Part shown: piece by piece, positions 52,858 to 61,493 of the stretch
Numbering within the stretch: position 1 is the stretch's first letter
Layout of the letters: each line of letters begins with the position of its first letter
Source of the DNA: Paenibacillus macerans
Lineage (GTDB): Bacteria; Bacillota; Bacilli; Paenibacillales; Paenibacillaceae
Assembly: GCF_900454495.1 (NCBI RefSeq)
Contig: NZ_UGSI01000001.1
Span: 4,466,501 to 4,530,500 of the forward strand
Length of the DNA stretch: 64,000 nt
Reading direction: 5' to 3'
Notes under the pieces: model-generated
Databases searched by the model: none
Told to the model about the DNA's origin: nothing
Seen by the model: only the letters and a program-made list of their open reading frames with translations
Translations under genes and position numbers: made by a program

Positions 52858-52919
52858 AGTAAAGGCTCCCTGTAGAAACCCCCGCCCTGTCGGCATTGGC
52901 CGATTACGGGGTTATACGA
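52846..52919 (-). ncRNA. Purine-riboswitch-like aptamer with an enlarged L2 loop
   Basis: Minus strand: P1 TCGTA/TACGA; J1/2 TAA; P2 CCCCG/CGGGG; J2/3 GTTTCTAC; P3 AGGGA/TTCCT; then AACTACGA. The core bases around the ligand match the purine class, with C before the closing TACGA (guanine type). The L2 loop, normally about 7 bases, is about 22 bases and contains its own CGGC/GCCG mini-hairpin. L3 (GCCTTTAC) also differs from the usual CCGUAAA. The ligand is therefore uncertain. Confidence 0.78.
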
Positions 52920-52949
52920 GAAAGTATGATTTTTTTCGCAACAGATTAG

Positions 52950-52978
52950 ATATTAAACGAATATAAAATTACTGTCAA
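52950..52978 (-). promoter_or_regulatory. Sigma-A promoter of the riboswitch-DMT transporter unit
   Basis: On the minus strand TTGACA (plus 52973-52978), 17 bases, TAATAT (plus 52950-52955), about 30 bases upstream of the aptamer. Confidence 0.85.
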
Positions 52979-53058
52979 CCGTGATGTCCGTGACGACTAA
53001 GTCCGGCTTGGGGCGGTTGAGCCTGTCCAAAGCTGTGAAACGGTTAACGCCGGGGCGA

Positions 53059-54684
53059 TTACGGAATCAGGTCCAGCGCCTGCTGCGGCACAAAAGCTTC
53101 AACCCCGTTGTACACGACCACACCTTCCAGTTGCGTTTTCTTGCCGTTCAGGACAGCGATACTTTGGTGCAGCGGCAGTTCCAGCTTGTCGCCGCCTTTA
53201 GTAACGATGATCTTGCCGTTTTTGTCATCCAGTGTGTAAGTTGCGCCCTTGGCCGTGAAGGCCGGCTTGGCTTTAACAAACAATCTGTCCGTCGCTGCGT
53301 CCAAATCAAGCCCCATCACGCGCGCCATGTATTTGGCCACGCCGGTGTTGTCGATCACGCCCGTCGGACGGTCGCCGTTCGGCGCGTAGGTGTACAGAAC
53401 CACATCGCCGCCCGTATGTCCGCCCGTCGTCCAGCCGATCCCCGACCGCTTGCTGATCATCGGACCTACCGTATAATTCAGGCTGCCGGCTTCGGCCTCT
53501 TTTATGGCTTTAATTTCTTCCGCCGTCAGGTCGGCAATGCCGAAATATCGGGCCATCACTTCTTTGATGTTGGTCCGCTTCGCGTTCAGCTTGGCTTCCA
53601 GTCCTTCGCCGGTCAGCTTCGCTTTTTGGAGCGGGCCGATGAACGTGGACAGCGGTTCCTTGTCATAGCTTCCGGTTGTCGACGCGTTGCCGATCGTCAA
53701 TCCGCCGTTGCCATGGTCGGTTACGGCCACAATCGCGGTCTGCCCGTCGTCTTTGGCGAAATCGAGCGCAACTTTGACCGCCTCGTCAAAAGCCAGTACA
53801 TCGCTAATGACTCCGATCGGATCGTTGGCGTGGGCGGCCCAGTCGACTTTGCTGCCTTCCACCATGAGGAAGAAACCGTCCTCGTCTTTGGACAGAACTT
53901 CAATCGCTTTGGCGGTCATCTCGGCCAGACTCGGCTCCGTGGAAGGATCGCGGTCCATGTCGTAGGCCAACCCGGCAGGCGCAAAAGCTCCCCATATCTT
54001 GTTTGATTTGGAAGCCTTCAGCGCGGCCGGAGTCGTTACATAATCGTAACCGAGAGCTTTGATGGATGCAATCAGGTCGGCCCCGTCTTTGCGGCCTTGG
54101 GGGCTCAGATATTCGGCGCCCCCGCCCAGCACAACGTCCATTCCGTTATATACCTGCTGCATGCTTAGCGCGTCATAATTTTTACGGTCCGGATAATGGG
54201 CGGAAAAGTCCGCCGGAGTGGCGTGCATAATTTCAGACGTTGCGATAATCCCCGTGGCTTTGCCGGACAGCTTCGCCGCCTCGAGCACCGAAGCCACCGG
54301 TTTTTTCTCGTCCCCCGGTTGGATTTTGGCTTGTCCCGGCATCGTCGCTTTGTCCGGCAGCACGCCAACATAACCTGTATGCGATTTATGCCCGGTCGCA
54401 AAAGCGGTTCCCGCCGGAGCCGAATCCGCAATCGCCGCGTCGGCCGAATGGGTACGTACGAGACCGCTTGCCATTTGATCCAGCGTCAGACTGCTGCCTT
54501 TATACCATCTGGACAACGCCGTAGCGTCATTCGCCATCCCGTCCGGAATAAGAATAATGACATGTTTGATAGCCGCCCCCGTCTCCTGCGCTGCGGCGGT
54601 ACCGCTTCCACCCGTCGAAACCGTCAAAACGAGCGCCGAGGCGATTAACAAACTTGCCACCCTTTTCAAACCTTGTCCAAGCAT
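53059..54684 (-). CDS. Secreted alkaline phosphatase with a C-terminal stalk-like domain
   Basis: A 541-residue exported protein with a signal peptide (VASLLIASALVLTVSTGG). Active-site features: IILIPDGMANDATALSRWYK (metal Asp), the nucleophile Ser in IADSAPAGTAFATGHK, EGSKVDWAAHANDP and VTDHGNGG, and a later TGGHTGGDVVLY. The last 60 residues (VTKGGDKLELPLHQSIAVLN) resemble the copper-amine-oxidase-N/stalk module used by paenibacilli on surface proteins. It releases phosphate from extracellular esters. A PhoP site is possible in the AT-rich upstream region (TTTACA and TTTACG repeats), but I could not fix one. Confidence 0.93.
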   Translation of the reverse strand: MLGQGLKRVASLLIASALVLTVSTGGSGTAAAQETGAAIKHVIILIPDGMANDATALSRWYKGSSLTLDQMASGLVRTHSADAAIADSAPAGTAFATGHKSHTGYVGVLPDKATMPGQAKIQPGDEKKPVASVLEAAKLSGKATGIIATSEIMHATPADFSAHYPDRKNYDALSMQQVYNGMDVVLGGGAEYLSPQGRKDGADLIASIKALGYDYVTTPAALKASKSNKIWGAFAPAGLAYDMDRDPSTEPSLAEMTAKAIEVLSKDEDGFFLMVEGSKVDWAAHANDPIGVISDVLAFDEAVKVALDFAKDDGQTAIVAVTDHGNGGLTIGNASTTGSYDKEPLSTFIGPLQKAKLTGEGLEAKLNAKRTNIKEVMARYFGIADLTAEEIKAIKEAEAGSLNYTVGPMISKRSGIGWTTGGHTGGDVVLYTYAPNGDRPTGVIDNTGVAKYMARVMGLDLDAATDRLFVKAKPAFTAKGATYTLDDKNGKIIVTKGGDKLELPLHQSIAVLNGKKTQLEGVVVYNGVEAFVPQQALDLIP

Positions 54685-54930
54685 GAACCATCCTCCATCC
54701 CATGAAATTCGTATATTTTACATTTTTCAGTATAGAGGACGTATATTAGAATAACGTAAATTTATTCCCATATTCATGTAAAAATGCAAATTGCCTCCCG
54801 GCATGATCTGACTAACGCCCATATCCAAAGCGGGCAATATGAAGCGGGCCGGATCGTATGATAATAAGCGCGGCAGTTATGAACGCGGCTATCTCTTAAG
54901 CGCAGAAATGTTAATAAAATAGTCAATGTT

Positions 54931-54948
54931 TTTAATACAATTGTATTA
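54931..54948. promoter_or_regulatory. Perfect 18-bp palindrome upstream of the coiled-coil protein gene
   Basis: TTAATACAATTGTATTAA is perfectly symmetric and 73 bases upstream of the ATG at 55021. It lies in an AT-rich stretch and looks like a MarR/TetR-type operator. The rest of the 54685-55020 gap holds no gene. Confidence 0.55.
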
Positions 54949-55020
54949 ATTGTTCACCTCTCATAGGCGATAAATATGATGGCAGCACCACAATCATTAG
55001 GCAGAAAGGGGGTGAAATCG

Positions 55021-55533
55021 ATGAATATACTTACGCCGGGAGTGATCAGCGGATTGATAGGAGCTTCCAACTATATGCATGCGTCCAATGCGCCTATGGC
55101 GGTTTACAATAAGGAAGCGGCGAAAATTAATCCCGATACGGAAAAAATGGGAAGGGCTTTAGGCGTTGCCGGCAACGCTCTCAACTCGGCCAGAAGCGAA
55201 AGCGATACTGCGGCGGAGGAATTGGAAAAGGCACAGGAACAAGCAAAAAAGCAAGAAAAGGCCGAGCAGGAAGCAAAACTGCAAAAGGATATGGAAGCGA
55301 AAATAAAGGCGCAGCAAGAGTATGCAAACCAACCTGCCGATACGGTAGAGATCAGCAAAGAAGGGCAGTTAGCACTCAATGGCAACGATCCGGCCGGCGC
55401 GCAACAAAATCCGGATGCTGTTGAGATCAAGAGCCAACCCGCAGTTGAGCCCAAAATATACACATCCGACGGTACGGCCTTCACAGTATCCGCAGACATA
55501 AATGTATCGCCGGCGATTTCGGTAAGGGTATAG
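55021..55533 (+). CDS. Unknown 170-residue protein with a charged coiled-coil
   Basis: I do not recognise a family. The N-terminus MNILTPGVISGLIGASNYMH is hydrophobic but not a clear signal peptide. A region of about 50 residues rich in Glu, Lys, Gln and Ala (TAAEELEKAQEQAKKQEKAE) is predicted to be a helical coiled coil. It is followed by TVEISKEGQLAL, a motif often seen in small Firmicute regulators and motility-associated proteins. The start is ATG at 55021 after AAAGGGGGTG; an ATG at 54976 is in frame but poorly placed. Monocistronic, with a perfect 18-bp palindrome upstream. Confidence 0.65.
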   Translation: MNILTPGVISGLIGASNYMHASNAPMAVYNKEAAKINPDTEKMGRALGVAGNALNSARSESDTAAEELEKAQEQAKKQEKAEQEAKLQKDMEAKIKAQQEYANQPADTVEISKEGQLALNGNDPAGAQQNPDAVEIKSQPAVEPKIYTSDGTAFTVSADINVSPAISVRV

Positions 55534-55540
55534 CTTGGAG

Positions 55541-55590
55541 AAAAAAGAGGCTACGTCCCAATTCGGCGCCTGACCGATGGGACCGTAGCC
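55541..55590 (-). terminator. Terminator of the GH38 gene at 55629
   Basis: On the minus strand GGCTACGGTCCCA and TGGGACGTAGCC pair across a 19-base loop and are followed by TCTTTTTT. Confidence 0.8.
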
Positions 55591-55628
55591 CGTATTGTTT
55601 GTCCGCTAAAAACCTTCGTCCGGCAGCG

Positions 55629-58361
55629 TCAGCACCGAATCCCGATCGTGACGATTTCGCAGGGTCCGGTCATCAGGGACAGACAACCGACGGCGTCTTT
55701 GCTCAGCGGAGTTCCCTCCTCTTCCAGAATCGTCGTTTTGTAAAAATGCTCATGTTCGAAATCCGCGCAAAATGTCAGCTCTCCCGGCTGCCGGCTCATA
55801 TTGTACCAGCGGAACATCAGGTCGCCGGTTTCTTCGTTTATTTTCAGCGAAGAAAAGGCCAGCTCTTTGCTTTCCCAGCGGAACGGCGCTGAGCTTGGAG
55901 CGAGCGTTCCTTCATGTATGCCGGTTTGGCACACGGTCCAAGGCACCTGGAACTGGTACGCCTCCGCAAATGCTCCGGAAACGATGCCGTCGCCTGTATG
56001 CGGGATCAGCTCCATACGCATCGTATGGGTACCGAGACACTGGGCTTCCGGCGTCGGAAACAAGCCCCAGTCGCCAAGCTCGCCTACGCAGCGCAGCAGC
56101 GTGACCGCGATTGTGTTCCGGCCATCAAGCAGCACTTCGTATTCGTTCAGTCCGAGATTGGCGACCGTTAAACCGGCCTTCTCCCCGCTTACGTCCACAA
56201 AAGCTTGCTGATGCTGGGTATTGCTCGGATTTTCCCACTCCGGCGCCGGAACGTTGCCGCGCTCCGCGATTTCAAACATCGAATCGGCGCGATGCACGGA
56301 AGCTTCCAGGTCCGTAGGGAACAGCACCCGAATGCGGTGGTCTTTCGCCGTGTTGTCGATCGTCGTTTCGATCTCTACACCTCTGCTGCCGGCTTCAAGC
56401 GAAATGACCGTGCGCAGCTTCAGCTTCGTCAGCTTGCCGCTGCGCTGCGCCTTGCGCTGCGGATAATACACCAGCTCGCGCATCTCCTCGTCCAGCTTGT
56501 CGTCGGCGGAGGCCGGGATCTCCCATGCGCGGCACACTTCCACCGCGGCCCGGTACGGCGTATCCTCCAGCACGCGGATCTGCGCCGGCAGACCTTTGGT
56601 GGTCAGCGGCTGTTCGCCTTCCGGCTGCTTGTACATGTATTCGTTGCCGATATCGCCGGTATCCTCATAGATGCCGAGGTCGCGGTAGATTTGGCCGGTC
56701 GCTTTATCGGTCAGCGCAAACGAACCGTCGCCGGCGATCTCCACTTTCAGCCCGGCGTTTTCCATGACCAGGCCGCCGGTAAACAGCGAGGCCGGTGCTG
56801 CCGCGGCGGCCGTTTGGGGGCGCACCCAGGCGTACGCGCGGTGCCCCAGCGCCGGTACCTGCTCCGCCTGGAACGTCAGCTTCACCCGGCGGCACATGTA
56901 CGGCTGCCGGAACTTGTCGTCCGGCAGGTCGTAGCCGAACAGCAAGCCGAGGTCTTCCACCGTGCAAGGCACGGCGTTCCCCGCCTCGTCCACCAGCTCG
57001 CGGCCGGACAAGTCGACCGCCTTCATGCGGCGGGCGGTTTCCTCAAGGCCGAGCTCCTCGCGCAGATACAGGCGGGCGGCGTCCAGCTCCACGGTCACCG
57101 TGCCGGTGCGGTTCCAACCGGTCGTGTTCATGACGACCAGCGGCAGCGGATCCTTGCCGTACCCGGCGAAGATCGACGTGTTCACCGCCTCGGCGACGGC
57201 CCGCTTGCTGTCGTCGATGATCGCCTCGGCAACGTGGCGGCTTTTGGCGAAGCGGGTGACCATCTCGCGGTGCACCTCGTCCACGCTGCAGCCGCAGATG
57301 CTGTCATGCGGATGGTTTTGCATCAGCGTTTTCCAAGCATAGGTGAACAGATGATGCGGGTAGTTTTTGCCCAGCATCTTCGCCACCGCAGCGAGCGGCT
57401 CGGCGACTTTTTCCAGCAAGGTCTGGCCTTCCTGGTTCATCTGCTTCAAATACACGCGCGAAGAAGCGGTGTTAACCAGCGTACCCCAGCCATCGGTGCG
57501 CTGACTGCGCAGCTCGCCTTTGACGGTGGACAGCTCGCGGCCGCCCAGCGCCCCCTCCAGCGCCTGCAGGTAGTCCGGCAGGGTCGAATGCACGAACTTC
57601 GTGTCCGGGTACAGCTTCTCGGCCGTGCGGATCGCCTCCGGCAAATCAAGCTGCAGCGGCTGGTGGTCGCAGCCGTTCATGAACAGCAGTTCATCCGTCG
57701 CCGCGTATTTTTCCGCGTCCGCCAGCTTGCGGTCCCAGAACGCCTTCGCTTCCGCTTCGTCCACCGGCACCTCGTTGCCGTTGGAGTACCAGTTGGCGAA
57801 CAAAATGCCCAGCACTTTCGAGCCGTCCGGCCCTTCCCAAATCAGCTCGGAGAAGGAGGACTCATACCCGCCGTCGGAAACGGTGTTGTTGAAGCCGGTC
57901 GGCTTCACGCCGCGGCCGAAAAAGGCGTTGTCGATGCCGGATTGCCGCATCAGCTGCGGCGTTTGGCCGACGAGCCCGAACGTGTCGGGGAAATAGCCGA
58001 TTTTCGCCGGTGCGCCGTATTTTTTCGCGTCCTGATGGCCGATCTGCATGTTGCGGATATTCGCTTCCCCGCTCGTCAAAAAAGCGTCCTGCAAAATGTA
58101 CCACGGCCCGATCAAAATGCGCCCTTTGCGGATATACTTCTCCAGCCGCTCCTTGTTTTCGGGGCGTACCTGCAGGTAATCCTCCAAAATAATCGTTTGC
58201 CCGTCGAGGTAAAAGCTTTTAAACGCCGTATCGCCGTCCAGCTTGTCGAGCAGCGCGTCCACCAGCTGAACGAGCCGGACATGGTGCTTCTCGTAAGGCA
58301 GATACCATTCCCGGTCCCAGTGCGTATGGGAAATGATATGCGCCGTTCTTTTCTTCTTCAT
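55629..58361 (-). CDS. GH38 alpha-mannosidase
   Basis: A 910-residue cytoplasmic enzyme (no signal peptide). Zinc-site His and Asp lie in HIISHTHWDREWYLPYEKHH; the nucleophile Asp is in IGYFPDTFGLVGQTPQLMRQ. A three-helix bundle and C-terminal beta-sandwich domains follow. GH38 enzymes hydrolyse alpha-mannosides with retention. As it is intracellular, it probably acts on imported short oligosaccharides. It is followed upstream by GH130, GH125 and a second GH38 gene on the same strand. GAGGGGGT precedes the ATG. Confidence 0.94.
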   Translation of the reverse strand: MKKKRTAHIISHTHWDREWYLPYEKHHVRLVQLVDALLDKLDGDTAFKSFYLDGQTIILEDYLQVRPENKERLEKYIRKGRILIGPWYILQDAFLTSGEANIRNMQIGHQDAKKYGAPAKIGYFPDTFGLVGQTPQLMRQSGIDNAFFGRGVKPTGFNNTVSDGGYESSFSELIWEGPDGSKVLGILFANWYSNGNEVPVDEAEAKAFWDRKLADAEKYAATDELLFMNGCDHQPLQLDLPEAIRTAEKLYPDTKFVHSTLPDYLQALEGALGGRELSTVKGELRSQRTDGWGTLVNTASSRVYLKQMNQEGQTLLEKVAEPLAAVAKMLGKNYPHHLFTYAWKTLMQNHPHDSICGCSVDEVHREMVTRFAKSRHVAEAIIDDSKRAVAEAVNTSIFAGYGKDPLPLVVMNTTGWNRTGTVTVELDAARLYLREELGLEETARRMKAVDLSGRELVDEAGNAVPCTVEDLGLLFGYDLPDDKFRQPYMCRRVKLTFQAEQVPALGHRAYAWVRPQTAAAAAPASLFTGGLVMENAGLKVEIAGDGSFALTDKATGQIYRDLGIYEDTGDIGNEYMYKQPEGEQPLTTKGLPAQIRVLEDTPYRAAVEVCRAWEIPASADDKLDEEMRELVYYPQRKAQRSGKLTKLKLRTVISLEAGSRGVEIETTIDNTAKDHRIRVLFPTDLEASVHRADSMFEIAERGNVPAPEWENPSNTQHQQAFVDVSGEKAGLTVANLGLNEYEVLLDGRNTIAVTLLRCVGELGDWGLFPTPEAQCLGTHTMRMELIPHTGDGIVSGAFAEAYQFQVPWTVCQTGIHEGTLAPSSAPFRWESKELAFSSLKINEETGDLMFRWYNMSRQPGELTFCADFEHEHFYKTTILEEEGTPLSKDAVGCLSLMTGPCEIVTIGIRC

Positions 58362-58379
58362 TCCGTTACCCCCTCATTA

Positions 58380-58580
58380 AAATAGCGGAAAATTATGGTC
58401 TTATTTTCGAATTTGAGCTTGATTTATCACCATTAGCGGAATTTTTTGTTCTTATTTTCCAACGAACGGCTCAAAATGCGGCCATAGCCCTGCGATTCGA
58501 AAAAATAGCGACCTAAAATTCCTCTATTGCACTCTAGTGGGTGATGTTTCCATATTAGCGACATTTTTTCCCTTTATTTG
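58380..58580 (-). repeat. Dispersed repeat A, copy 4 (inverted orientation)
   Basis: The most diverged copy; it keeps the four-unit plan (AATAGCGG..., TTAGCGGAATTTTTTGTTCT, AATAGCGACCTAAAATTCCT, TTAGCGACATTTTTTCCCTT). It lies inside the mannoside cluster between the GH38 and GH130 genes. Confidence 0.75.
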
Positions 58581-58623
58581 TTTAACAGACTAACATTTGC
58601 AGTTATTCGGCGGTTCGGTACGT

Positions 58624-59622
58624 TCAAGCTTCCGTTTCTAAAGGATATTCTTCCATGTAACTCAGCAGTTCGTCCACGGTTGTGAACGCCAGGCCGGTCA
58701 CTGTGTCGGCGCAGCCGTAGTAAATGGCGATCCGGCCGGTTTCGGCGTCGGTCAAAGCCGCGCACGGGAAAGTGACGTTCGGCACGTCGCCCACGCATTC
58801 GTACAGCGTTTCCGGGCCGAGGATGTAGTTGCGCGAGCGCGCTTTAACGATCCAGGGCTTGTCGATGTCCAGCAGGGCGCAGCCCATGCGGTAAACGAAT
58901 CCGTTGCACGTATTGATAACGCCGTGATAAATGAGCAGCCAGCCTTCGTCGGTTTCGATCGGAACCGGCCCCGGGCCGATTTTTTTGGACTGCCATGCGG
59001 ACGCGTCGCCGTTAATCGTCCCCATCACATAGCGGTGTTTGCCCCAGAACGTGAGGTCCGGGCTTTCGCTGTAAAAAATATCGCCGAACGGCGTGTGCCC
59101 GGTATCGCTCGGGCGGCTGAGCATGGCGTAACGTTCGCCGATCTTGCGCGGGAACAGCACGCCGTTGCGGTTATACGGCAAAAAGGCGTTTTCCAGCTGG
59201 TGGAACGTTTTGAAATCGGTCGTATACGCGATGCCGATTGTCGGGCCGTGGTAGCCGTTGCACCAGGTGATGTAATAGCGGTCGCCGATTTTGCAGACGC
59301 GCGGATCGTAGCGGTATTCCCGCTTGGTCACTTCCTCGTCCCCTTCGAACTGAATCGGATCGTGGTTGATTTTCCAGTTGATCCCGTCGTCGCTGAATCC
59401 GGCAAAAATGTCCATGCTCACCGAACGGGAATCGCAGCGGAACACGCCGGCAAATCCGCCTTCAAAAGGCACAACGGCCGAGTTGAACACGCTGTTGGAA
59501 CTCGGGATCGCGTGGCGTTCGATAATCGGGTTCTGCGAGTAACGCCAAACCGGGGCGTTCAGGCCGGCCGGTTTGTCTTGCCAAGGGATGTTTTTCAGCG
59601 CTTCGCCAATAATTTTGCTCAT
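58624..59622 (-). CDS. GH130 beta-mannoside phosphorylase
   Basis: A 332-residue five-bladed beta-propeller enzyme: NPIIERHAIPSSNSVFNSAV at the start, then REYRYDPRVCKIGDRYYITW CNGYHGPT and YHGVINTCNGFVYRMGCALL DIDKP (in parts), which are typical of GH130. It phosphorolyses beta-linked mannosides, giving mannose-1-phosphate. In a GH38/GH125 neighbourhood the likely substrate is Man-beta-1,4-GlcNAc of the N-glycan core, although beta-1,2- or beta-1,4-mannobiose are possible. ATG at 59622 is chosen; ATG at 59631 is only 2 bases from AAGGAG. Confidence 0.92.
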   Translation of the reverse strand: MSKIIGEALKNIPWQDKPAGLNAPVWRYSQNPIIERHAIPSSNSVFNSAVVPFEGGFAGVFRCDSRSVSMDIFAGFSDDGINWKINHDPIQFEGDEEVTKREYRYDPRVCKIGDRYYITWCNGYHGPTIGIAYTTDFKTFHQLENAFLPYNRNGVLFPRKIGERYAMLSRPSDTGHTPFGDIFYSESPDLTFWGKHRYVMGTINGDASAWQSKKIGPGPVPIETDEGWLLIYHGVINTCNGFVYRMGCALLDIDKPWIVKARSRNYILGPETLYECVGDVPNVTFPCAALTDAETGRIAIYYGCADTVTGLAFTTVDELLSYMEEYPLETEA

Positions 59623-59832
59623 CGTCGTCATGTCTCCTTCTTGTATAAAAGGTTATTTATCAGATATGATGCCAGTTCCGGTCTGATCGAGTCCGATCGA
59701 GTCCGGTCCGCCGGCTTGCGTCTCATCCTAACGGGCCCCAGCGCCGGGTTTTCGGCACTAGCGTTGCATTAATTTTTGCTCAGATTTCCTTAAAAGCTTA
59801 GGCTTTCGAATCGATACTGTCGCCCGCCGGAA

Positions 59833-60021
59833 ATCTAACGGTTGTAGCAGCGGCTATTTTCCAAAAAAAACCTTTTCTAAATTCTAACGGTTGTGAGTGC
59901 CGTTATTTGCCTGAATCTAAGCAAAAATAGCCCGATTTAAGTGAAATAAGCGCCATGGCAACCGTTACAATTTGAAATCAACGTTATTGGAACAAATAGC
60001 GCTTGTGGCAACCGTTAGAAC
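59833..60021. repeat. Composite inverted-repeat element (family C)
   Basis: Two direct units (TCTAACGGTTGTAGCAGCGG at 59835; TCTAACGGTTGTGAGTGCCG at 59883) face two inverted units (GTGAAATAAGCGCC...CAACCGTTAC at 59941; GGAACAAATAGCGC...CAACCGTTAG at 59989). The whole 189-bp element can fold on itself. It lies between the GH130 and GH125 genes. The 59623-60125 gap has no gene. Confidence 0.7.
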
Positions 60022-60068
60022 ATTGGTGTGGCTAGAAAATGTATCTTGTCAGATCGCCCTACAAATAT

Positions 60069-60113
60069 GTCCTACCGACACGCCCTACTGACCATGCCCT
60101 ACTGACATGCCCA
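60069..60113. repeat. Short 13-15-bp tandem repeat before the GH125 3' end
   Basis: TGTCCTACCGACACG, CCCTACTGACCATG and CCCTACTGACATG lie head to tail, ending 13 bases before the GH125 stop. Minor feature, function unknown. Confidence 0.5.
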
Positions 60114-60125
60114 TCGGACAACCCC

Positions 60126-61445
60126 CTACAAAATGCCTTCCTGCATGGCCCGGTACACGAGCTGCGAGAACAGGCTGTTCGACCAGGCGAACCATTTGCG
60201 CGTGAACGTGTTCGGATCGTCGGCGTGGAAGCCTTCGTGCATGTAGCCTGTGCCGGCGTCCGTCGCTTCCAGCATCGCGATCATCTCCAGCTTTTCTTCC
60301 TTCGTCCGCGCCGTCAGGCCCTGCATCGACAAAGCCATATGCCAAATGTAATCCTTCGGCGTATGCGGGCTGCCGATGCCTTTTGCCGCTTTGCCTTCGA
60401 AGTAGAACGGATTTTCCTTGCTCAGGGCAAAACGCCGCGTATTTTGATAAACCGGATCGTCCGCGCCGACATAACCGAGATACGGAATGGACATCAGGCC
60501 CGGCGTGCCGGCGTCGTCCATCAGGCAGTAATTGCCGAAGCCGTCGGTTTCATAAGCGTAAATCGGGCCGAATTCCGGGTGGCGGTAGATGCCGTACAAC
60601 TTAATCCCGTGATCGACTTCGAATTCCAGCTCCTTGAGCTCAGCCAGGAAATCCAAGTCACGGAACACCCATTCGGCGAATTCCTGCATCTGGCGCAGCG
60701 CGACGACGGCGAACATGTTGCCCGGGATGTTGTAATGGAAATCGCAGGCATCGTCGCTGGAGCGGAAGCCCGACCAGATCATCCCGGTGTAATTGACCGG
60801 CATGCCGAGACCGCCGTTCCGCAAGGAATCGGCCGGAATGCCGTTGTTGCGGGTGAACCGGTACGGCGACTGCTCAAAATGGCGCTGCTCGGTTTTGAAC
60901 AGCTCGTAAATTTTCCGCATCGCCGCTTTGAAGCCGGCGTCGAAAATATCGGTCAGCTCGGTCTCTTTCCAGTACGCATAAGCGAGCCGGACGACGAAGC
61001 AGAGGGAGTCGATTTCGAATTTCCGCTCCCACACCCAAGGCGACATCTCCGTTTCGTCCGTCGTGTTCCAGTGCCAATCGTTCGCCGTTTCATTAAAAGC
61101 GTTGGCATACGGGTCGATATGGACGTATTGGATATGGCGCTTGATCAATCCGCCGATGATGCGCTGCAACTCGGGATCGTTTTTGGCCAGCGGCACGTAG
61201 TGGATGACCTGTTCCACCGAATCGCGCAGCCAGGAGGCCGGAATGTCCCCGGTGATGACAAAGGTCGTGCCGTCGTCCATCAGCTTGGTCGTCGTTTCCA
61301 GGGTGTTCGGGAAGCAGTTTTTGAACAGCTGCAAAAGCTTCGGACGAAACGCGAGCTTCACCTCGGCTTCGGCCAGCACATCCTGAACGGCCTGCGGCAG
61401 CTCCAGCTTCGGCATCGGGATTTTCGGGAGTCTAAATTGTTCCAT
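60126..61445 (-). CDS. GH125 exo-alpha-1,6-mannosidase
   Basis: A 439-residue (alpha/alpha)6-barrel enzyme: TFVITGDIPASWLRDSVEQV, IKRHIQYVHIDPYANAFNET, EMSPWVWERKFEIDSLCFVV and HEGFHADDPNTFTRKWFAWS NSLFSQL (in parts). GH125 hydrolyses alpha-1,6-linked mannose with inversion and is metal independent. No signal peptide, so intracellular. Together with two GH38 enzymes it would trim N-glycan or yeast-mannan-type oligosaccharides. AAAGGAG precedes the ATG. Confidence 0.93.
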   Translation of the reverse strand: MEQFRLPKIPMPKLELPQAVQDVLAEAEVKLAFRPKLLQLFKNCFPNTLETTTKLMDDGTTFVITGDIPASWLRDSVEQVIHYVPLAKNDPELQRIIGGLIKRHIQYVHIDPYANAFNETANDWHWNTTDETEMSPWVWERKFEIDSLCFVVRLAYAYWKETELTDIFDAGFKAAMRKIYELFKTEQRHFEQSPYRFTRNNGIPADSLRNGGLGMPVNYTGMIWSGFRSSDDACDFHYNIPGNMFAVVALRQMQEFAEWVFRDLDFLAELKELEFEVDHGIKLYGIYRHPEFGPIYAYETDGFGNYCLMDDAGTPGLMSIPYLGYVGADDPVYQNTRRFALSKENPFYFEGKAAKGIGSPHTPKDYIWHMALSMQGLTARTKEEKLEMIAMLEATDAGTGYMHEGFHADDPNTFTRKWFAWSNSLFSQLVYRAMQEGIL

Positions 61446-61493
61446 GAGCAGTCTCGCTCCTTTAATGGTCTGGTTTCTTCATGAGTTGAATTA

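Noticed and set aside
54690..54790. PhoP box upstream of alkaline phosphatase
   Set aside because: TTTACA- and TTTACG-like hexamers are present, but not with a spacing that fits the consensus clearly.
56205..58385. 726-codon plus-strand frame opposite the GH38 gene
   Set aside because: A long antisense frame caused by high GC content; the minus-strand frame has all GH38 catalytic motifs.
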